64,000 nt of DNA from Sympetrum striolatum (Eukaryota; Arthropoda; Insecta; Odonata; Libellulidae): NCBI GenBank assembly GCA_947579665.1, contig OX388352.1:74252113-74316112 (forward strand), in the 5' to 3' direction. A program made the position numbers and the translations under genes. Positions 61,701 through 64,000 of this stretch are shown one piece after another. Under the pieces are notes generated by a model. It was given only the letters and a program-made list of their open reading frames with translations, ran no database searches and was not told the origin of the DNA. Numbering within the stretch: the stretch's first letter is position 1; each line of letters starts with the position of its first letter.

Positions 61701-63030
61701 TGCTTTCAAATCTAAATAAATGGTAATCTCCAATAATGTATAATTCTATATTCATAAAAGCTAAATACAATCATAGAAGTGTTAAACATAAACTTAAAAA
61801 ATAATGTAAAAGTAAATAGTAAAACTAAAACTGAAACTGATATTTCCTTAGAATAATAGGATGGCTTATATGACAAATGATTCATTTAAGTTGAAACACC
61901 AAGAGAACATACAGAAAAAGAGAATAGATAGATTGAAAGAACTTCAACCTAACTTAAACAATTCATAAGATAAAGGTGGAACAGCAATATTTTCATATTA
62001 TGATTGAGAGATAATTTACACAGTGCACGAAAGTCAATTAAATAGAAAAAATAAATGTATTCTTAACTTCTACATACATTCTAAAGCAGTTATGAGTTGA
62101 ATTTTTTAAGTACAACTGGAATCATGTTTTATTTATGCTTTATTAGGTACTTTATCAAACATAAGAGATATGTAGCTACATTATATCTTAATAAGAAAAG
62201 ATAATAAAAAAACTGATACAGTATTATAAAGTTAAGTACAATCAACAATGATACAATAGACCTCCATAGAATTTACTTAAATCATCTGCTATTCTTTGTA
62301 AAAAAATTTTACATACCTCGTCAAACTCAAGTTGAGCAATGTAATCCAGAGCACTGGTGTAGTTATGCTGATCTTCAATTAGAATTTTCAAATGCCAGTG
62401 GTGTAGATCATGCTTGCTAGCAAGAAGAAGCGCATCTTCAGGGGAAGCTCCACGACAAACTTTGATAGCTATTTCCACATCAAAATCCACTTCTCTATCC
62501 TTGGTCTGTTTGAAAAAATTCACGCTAATTTTATGTAATAGTTAGAAATAATCTTCATGATTGCAATTATTTGTGTTATTCATGCGCTTCGTCATTCCCA
62601 TTTTCTGCACCATCCAAAAGCAACACTTACTGTAATAGGTAAAACTGAAATATATAATAATCCTTAACAGCCATTTTTATGAGTGGAGATTTTCACATGC
62701 ATATATTTTGATGTTATTTCTTAAAAATGAGTTTAATTAGGCAAGCTCAGTACTTTATTCACACAAATTTCAGCAAAAATAATTTTACTCAAGCATTTCT
62801 TAAAGGCCATCAAGTATGGCAGTCCAAATGAGAAATCTTCCTTTATAAGTCAACTTTGAAAAATGTTAACATCCAATCTTTACCATGATGAATTCCTTCA
62901 ATTTCTCTGTTGAATCCTGTTTGGTATAGCAGTTAAGAAGAAGAGTGGTATGATCCTCTGATGCCATTCCCTGTTTATGCAGAGCCTGAAGATATTTTGT
63001 AAGATGACCAATATGCTGGGAGTCTAAAAA
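43250..63030 (-). CDS. Vps11: VPS11, HOPS/CORVET core subunit (N-terminus beyond window)
   Basis: Scaffold subunit of the CORVET and HOPS tethering complexes, which bring endosomes, lysosomes and vacuoles together before SNARE fusion. Exons (minus, 5' to 3') are 63030-62884, 62505-62317, 61635-61513, probably 60507-60442, 57995-57876, 57772-57486, 55762-55590, 54551-54335, 53167-53072, 50165-50078, 48399-48252 and 43755-43250. All join in phase, giving about 719 residues. The solenoid (LDSQHIGHLTKYLQALH, DHTTLLLNCYTK, ELLKKLCTDYRPF) and C-terminal RING (CSAC...FLCQHSYHQHC...CPAC, C3H2C3) follow human VPS11 closely, as does DYFGRGIFNRLTLVTDSP. Human VPS11 ends soon after that block, but here a 168-residue polar tail with four NPF motifs follows. 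The beta-propeller exons lie to the right of the window. Confidence 0.96.
43985..44105 (-). mobile_element. tRNA-derived SINE, family A, copy 3
   Basis: The minus strand reads CCCCCCTTGGTGGCCGAGTG, B box GGGTTTGAATCC, then CCGCTCAGGGAATGGTTGTG. It is the same family as the pair at 4.1-4.5 kb. It lies in the last Vps11 intron. Confidence 0.8.
44395..45990 (+). mobile_element. Non-LTR retrotransposon relic with mutated RT active site
   Basis: The plus strand at 45247-45504 keeps an 85-codon frame with SPTLFNIYAEEMVKAWEK then SVMYADKKAILSDSEKG. This is the RT palm with YADK where YADD is required. Upstream (44560-45060) scattered pieces of the fingers occur (KGKKQRGLTRSQLNS region). Downstream near 45870-45990, WVGKMLRVEGLMNVIGRGRQ and YQEVKEMM are the usual LINE C-terminus. 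Many frameshifts make it dead. It lies in the last Vps11 intron. Confidence 0.82.
45991..48251. other. Vps11 intron, nothing recognised
   Basis: AT-rich intronic sequence with no long reading frame, and no repeat I could assign. Confidence 0.4.
48252..48399 (-). CDS. Vps11: Vps11 exon: conserved C-terminal block
   Basis: EQSWDMHESFHSQLDRAEDG then FTWVADYFGRGIFNRLTLVT and DSPSKTRIA. Matches human DLHDQFQHQL...IADYFGRGVFNKLTLLTDPP. Acceptor TTATTTTAG, donor GTGAAT, phase 1. Confidence 0.96.
49150..49590 (+). mobile_element. LINE 3' end interrupted by a SINE
   Basis: Plus-strand pieces LGIERLQVQIEKMRLRWFG and HMMRMKEWQLPRR lie before the insert. After it come KGPRGRPRGRWKDMINKDIS and VWDEIWWEDRAGWQSLIHQS. 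This is a standard LINE C-terminal tail (LRWFGH...GRPR-RW-D...R-W), with a GACGACGAAGA-type 3' end at about 49580. Intronic to Vps11. Confidence 0.8.
49283..49388 (-). mobile_element. tRNA-derived SINE, family C, copy 2, nested in a LINE
   Basis: The reverse complement matches the copy at 41588: B box GGTTCGATTCCCAGTGG near 49360, then GCTGTCGAAGCACTTTTAAC and a TACTACTACTAC-rich tail. An 11-bp duplication (GAAGAAGAGTA) lies at 49283-49293 and 49378-49388. The head is 5'-truncated. Confidence 0.8.
50078..50165 (-). CDS. Vps11: Vps11 exon: second half of RING
   Basis: Starts after CTTCATAG at 50165. With the two bases carried over it completes HQHCFQSFSESENECPAC, matching human HQHCFESYSESDADCPTC, then QPGYKVILDIIESQ. 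The inner TTTTCAG at 50156 is rejected because it would drop the His and Cys ligands and break phase. Donor GTGAGG. Confidence 0.94.
50255..50430 (-). repeat. Probable LINE 3' tail with (GATGAT)n end
   Basis: The minus strand ends in a GAT trinucleotide run (complement of 50263-50275) after a GC-richer, unassigned stretch. GAT repeats commonly end insect LINEs. No protein similarity was seen; the two plus-strand frames here are treated as chance. Confidence 0.35.
51150..51345. repeat. Direct repeat, copy 1, with tRNA-like B box
   Basis: About 195 bp including ATCTTTATTCACATGCCAA near 51169 and, on the complementary strand, the B-box-like GGGTTTGACACCAGG. It is repeated in the same orientation at 51472. 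It is probably a tRNA-related SINE. Confidence 0.65.
51472..51665. repeat. Direct repeat, copy 2, with tRNA-like B box
   Basis: Second copy of the 51150 repeat: ATCTTTATTCACATGCCAAG, CCTGGTGTCGAACCCAGGAC, CTTATTTAATGCAAAGTTT. A further B-box-like site (GGTTCGATCCCAG on the minus strand) lies between the copies near 51430. A related piece occurs at 58925. Confidence 0.65.
52020..52740 (+). mobile_element. LINE with internal deletion: 5' endonuclease start joined to 3' end
   Basis: A GC-rich 5' leader (52020-52430) is followed by VRIGTWNILTFLQGGKLK, the beginning of the AP-type endonuclease (LRIGTWNVRTL). Soon after comes RRYDDIKRLAQDRKKWR (52628-52680), the C-terminal end of such elements. 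The several kilobases between (endonuclease body, RT) are missing. Confidence 0.7.
53072..53167 (-). CDS. Vps11: Vps11 exon: first half of RING
   Basis: The acceptor TTTTTCTTCCAG before 53167 gives STIIFQGSRCSACDNQLYLP then SIHFLCQHSYHQ. The first CxxC pair and the Cys-His pair of the RING are here. The nearer CAG at 53152 would break the frame with the previous exon, so the upstream acceptor was chosen. Confidence 0.93.
53535..54060 (+). mobile_element. Non-LTR retrotransposon relic, RT region
   Basis: Plus-strand pieces FTDDTVIRW (catalytic box), EDRLTLSNNLDRIMRWCNDW then QLELIVDKCT, and LALVRPHLDYTC then EKVHQMAIRFI are typical of CR1/L2-group RT thumb and connection regions. Several stops are present. 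It lies in the Vps11 intron between exons 54335 and 53167. Confidence 0.82.
54335..54551 (-). CDS. Vps11: Vps11 exon: coiled-coil before RING
   Basis: KGQLLSPLLVVDALSSGSNA, then LGDIRSFLMSVLSVE, then a heptad-like stretch ending KKFREQINDIQK. Matches human LMPPLLVVQTL and the ETTRIRQEIQELK helix. Donor GTATGT, phase 2. Confidence 0.95.
55590..55762 (-). CDS. Vps11: Vps11 exon: solenoid
   Basis: YQEIIQYYAQHGDYSSILEC to SFLREVLDVI. Matches human QQIMHYHMQHEQYRQVISVC. Acceptor GATAAAG, donor GTACGG, phase 1 out. Confidence 0.94.
55880..57107 (-). mobile_element. pogo-type transposon relic
   Basis: Minus strand 56317-56105 encodes MRANYEEKLLTFKISVINSW then EVVQIINMDKIPLIFDVLPN and TVSVQGSKSITIKN. 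These follow the pogo/CENP-B-like DDE domain (MDETPV-FD-P-N-TV...G). The downstream block WIEEAGTKLWLQ-like (about 56010-55960) is frame-shifted, and N-terminal pieces lie at 56680-56400. The right end (56970-57107) matches the inner and terminal part of the MITE at 5229-5550, so both belong to one family. Its expected Glu after the first Asp is Lys. Confidence 0.75.
57486..57772 (-). CDS. Vps11: Vps11 exon: solenoid
   Basis: MCPNSSTQVYNTLVEHYLHV to TGLIYLYEEVK. Matches human QGIYDTLLEL...FQDGVLYLYEQGK. A lysine/glutamate-rich insert lies in the middle. Donor GTAAGT, phase 2. Confidence 0.95.
57876..57995 (-). CDS. Vps11: Vps11 exon: solenoid
   Basis: 40 codons, NMLDGTATAPEVKAANAEDF to VQFLEHIIL. 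Matches human NSEEFIPIF...LKAFLEHM. Acceptor TTAACTTAG, donor GTAGGT. Confidence 0.93.
58925..59010. repeat. tRNA-like SINE piece related to the 51-kb repeats
   Basis: Contains CAGGCGTCAAACCCAGGACC next to CTATTGG, the same block as at 51270 and 51590. Confidence 0.5.
59047..59112. repeat. Short tandem repeat, two 33-bp units
   Basis: GATGGATGGAATTGAG followed by CATCTATCTAATGAAAT is repeated once with two changes. A shorter third partial unit follows. Confidence 0.6.
59275..59468. mobile_element. Tigger/pogo-like element end, copy 1
   Basis: It ends with TCATTATAACGGAATTCTACTGTA. The 190 bp before it match 61012-61205 (ATTCTGAAGCAT, AAAACCCTACA, TTTTTGTCAGCTCTC). The terminus is like the CAGTAGAA...GTTATAACG ends of Tigger-type elements. 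Confidence 0.65.
60442..60507 (-). CDS. Vps11: Probable 22-codon Vps11 exon, possibly alternative
   Basis: A pyrimidine-rich acceptor (CTCTTCTTTGAAGAG) and a donor (AAG then GTATGT) bound 66 bp, open in the frame set by both neighbours. It encodes VTHLRLPFACRTSSLTPIGD and two more residues. The neighbouring exons also join in phase without it, so it could be a cassette exon. Human VPS11 has variable sequence at this point. No direct homology supports it. Confidence 0.5.
61012..61205. mobile_element. Tigger/pogo-like element end, copy 2
   Basis: Same segment as at 59275, ending TCGTTATAACGGACTTCTACTG. Related GTTATAACGAG motifs occur between the copies (60290-60420), suggesting a larger decayed element or several nested ones. 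All lie in the 58-61.5-kb Vps11 intron. Confidence 0.65.
61513..61635 (-). CDS. Vps11: Vps11 exon: solenoid
   Basis: 41 codons, AEESMREYGSILVDH to LLKKLCTDYRPFKKPLIDL. Matches human LLKGLCTDYRP. Phase 0 both ends, acceptor TTATTTCAG, donor GTATGT. Confidence 0.95.
62317..62505 (-). CDS. Vps11: Vps11 exon: solenoid
   Basis: 63 codons beginning TKDREVDFDVEIAIKVCR and ending YIAQLEFDE. Matches human EVHFDVETAIKVLR. Acceptor CAAACAG, donor GTATGT. Confidence 0.95.
62884..63030 (-). CDS. Vps11: Vps11 exon: solenoid start
   Basis: 49 codons, phase 0 at both ends: FLDSQHIGHLTKYLQALHK, DHTTLLLNCYTK, KLKEFIM. Acceptor TATTTTCAG, donor GTAAAG. Directly comparable to human LDTQHITHLTAYLQALH. Confidence 0.95.
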
Positions 63031-64000
63031 CTGAAAATAAATGGGATTTGTGTTAGAAAAGAACAAACTCATTCACCTCTGCATGCTATCTAATAACTAT
63101 AAAATGATTAAGGTAATAATCCTAAACAATTTAACATACGATTTCCAAGGGATGCTTTGCAGTGACAGATGAAAGAATGAATAAAAATAATGATATTAAC
63201 TTATAAGATATTTTCAGAGTTAATTAACAAATTAAATTGCAACGATTCCTGATCAGTGGATGGAACTCTACTAGAAATAAAGTAGAGAAGCTGAGAAAAT
63301 GGCATAAAAATGAAATACACATGTGACAAATAGAAAAATACTGGAGTAACATTACTAGGAGAACATAAGAGAAAGGTGATGTAAATTTTTTTAGATAAAC
63401 ATTTGCCATAATTAAAGCCATGTAAAAAGTTCTTCTATTTTTGTGTGTATACTGGTTAAATTATTTCAAAACTAGAATTAATAGAGAGAAATACAAAAAC
63501 CAAATCTCTATTAGAAAACGTTTATTTACAGAGATCCAATAAGAATTACTGTTGGTATGAAGCTAAAACAATTAATTTACACTCATTAAATCAGCAACAC
63601 ATAATCTTATTTATCGTCTTAGTCACTAGCATGCACCATAAGATTTAGTGCACTAAATAGTTTTAATAATTTAAAATTCAAATATTGCTATTATTAAAAT
63701 TACTCCTACATTTTAGACAAACATAATAGGAAATAATGTTCCTCATTGTGAAAGAGGAACATATAGAGTCTGGCAGTGAGGAGTGACTGATTTTAGACAA
63801 CTTGTGCACAGTTATTTTCTGTATTTTACAAGTGTACATGTAAAATACCATTTAAGAAAATATCTCAAAAATGAGAAATTTTAATTTCATTAAAGGAGTA
63901 AATGGAAGAATTGGTAATAACCAGATGTATTTATTAAGTCGACCAGTTTGATACAAGTATAAATTGTTTTGTTTTAAGTTGACTAAATACGTGAAGTGAT
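63031..64000. other. Vps11 intron running to the window edge
   Basis: No further VPS11 exon was recognised. The minus-strand frame 63421-63224 has no similarity to the protein. The N-terminal beta-propeller exons must lie outside. Confidence 0.5.

Noticed and set aside
1..64000. CRISPR array, prokaryotic operon or phage-like defence system
   Set aside because: No regularly spaced repeats or prokaryotic gene organisation; spliced genes, LINEs and SINEs show a eukaryotic nuclear genome.

Overview
The window is nuclear DNA from an arthropod, most likely an insect. It is AT-rich, with intron-split genes, GT-AG splice sites and many decayed transposons. The species cannot be named from sequence alone. 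Two protein-coding genes can be supported, both on the minus strand. About three quarters of the window is intron, intergenic DNA or mobile-element remains, and almost every long open frame outside these two genes is a transposon relic or chance.

Gene 1 (about 18.0-31.9 kb, possibly extending to lower coordinates) is an orphan nuclear receptor of the NR2C group (vertebrate TR2/TR4, insect Hr78). Eight coding exons join in phase into a 533-residue protein. It has a two-zinc-finger DNA-binding domain near residues 70-135 and a ligand-binding domain ending in the TR2/TR4-type C-terminus. Its introns hold a mariner relic, a piggyBac-type element with TTAA duplications, a pogo-type MITE, a long foldback hairpin and a pogo transposase relic. 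The lowest-coordinate part (7.4-16.6 kb) is very AT-rich, poor in CpG and nearly free of recognisable coding sequence. It could be a long 3' UTR or a last intron.

Gene 2 (43.25-63.03 kb, continuing past the right edge) is VPS11, the RING-finger core subunit of the HOPS/CORVET endolysosomal tethering complexes. Eleven exons plus one probable 22-codon exon join in phase to give the C-terminal ~719 residues: the solenoid, coiled coil and C3H2C3 RING. After the conserved end comes a long hydrophilic tail with four NPF motifs. The intergenic interval between the genes (about 32.5-41 kb) and the left edge (1-4.7 kb) are clearly richer in CpG than the two gene bodies. That is the pattern expected where gene bodies are methylated.

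Mobile elements include non-LTR retrotransposon fragments (0.4-1.4, 10.6, 16.7-17.7, 40.7-41.5, 44.4-46.0, 49.2-49.6, 52.0-52.7 and 53.5-54.1 kb). There are Tc1/mariner relics (3.2-4.0, 5.7-6.9 and 30.8-31.5 kb), pogo-type elements (5.2, 19.3-20.2, 25.5, 55.9-57.1, 59.3 and 61.0 kb), a piggyBac-type element (26.0-26.9 kb), hAT-like MITEs and several tRNA-derived SINE families. Two SINE pairs are arranged head-to-head, and one SINE sits inside a LINE with a clean target-site duplication.
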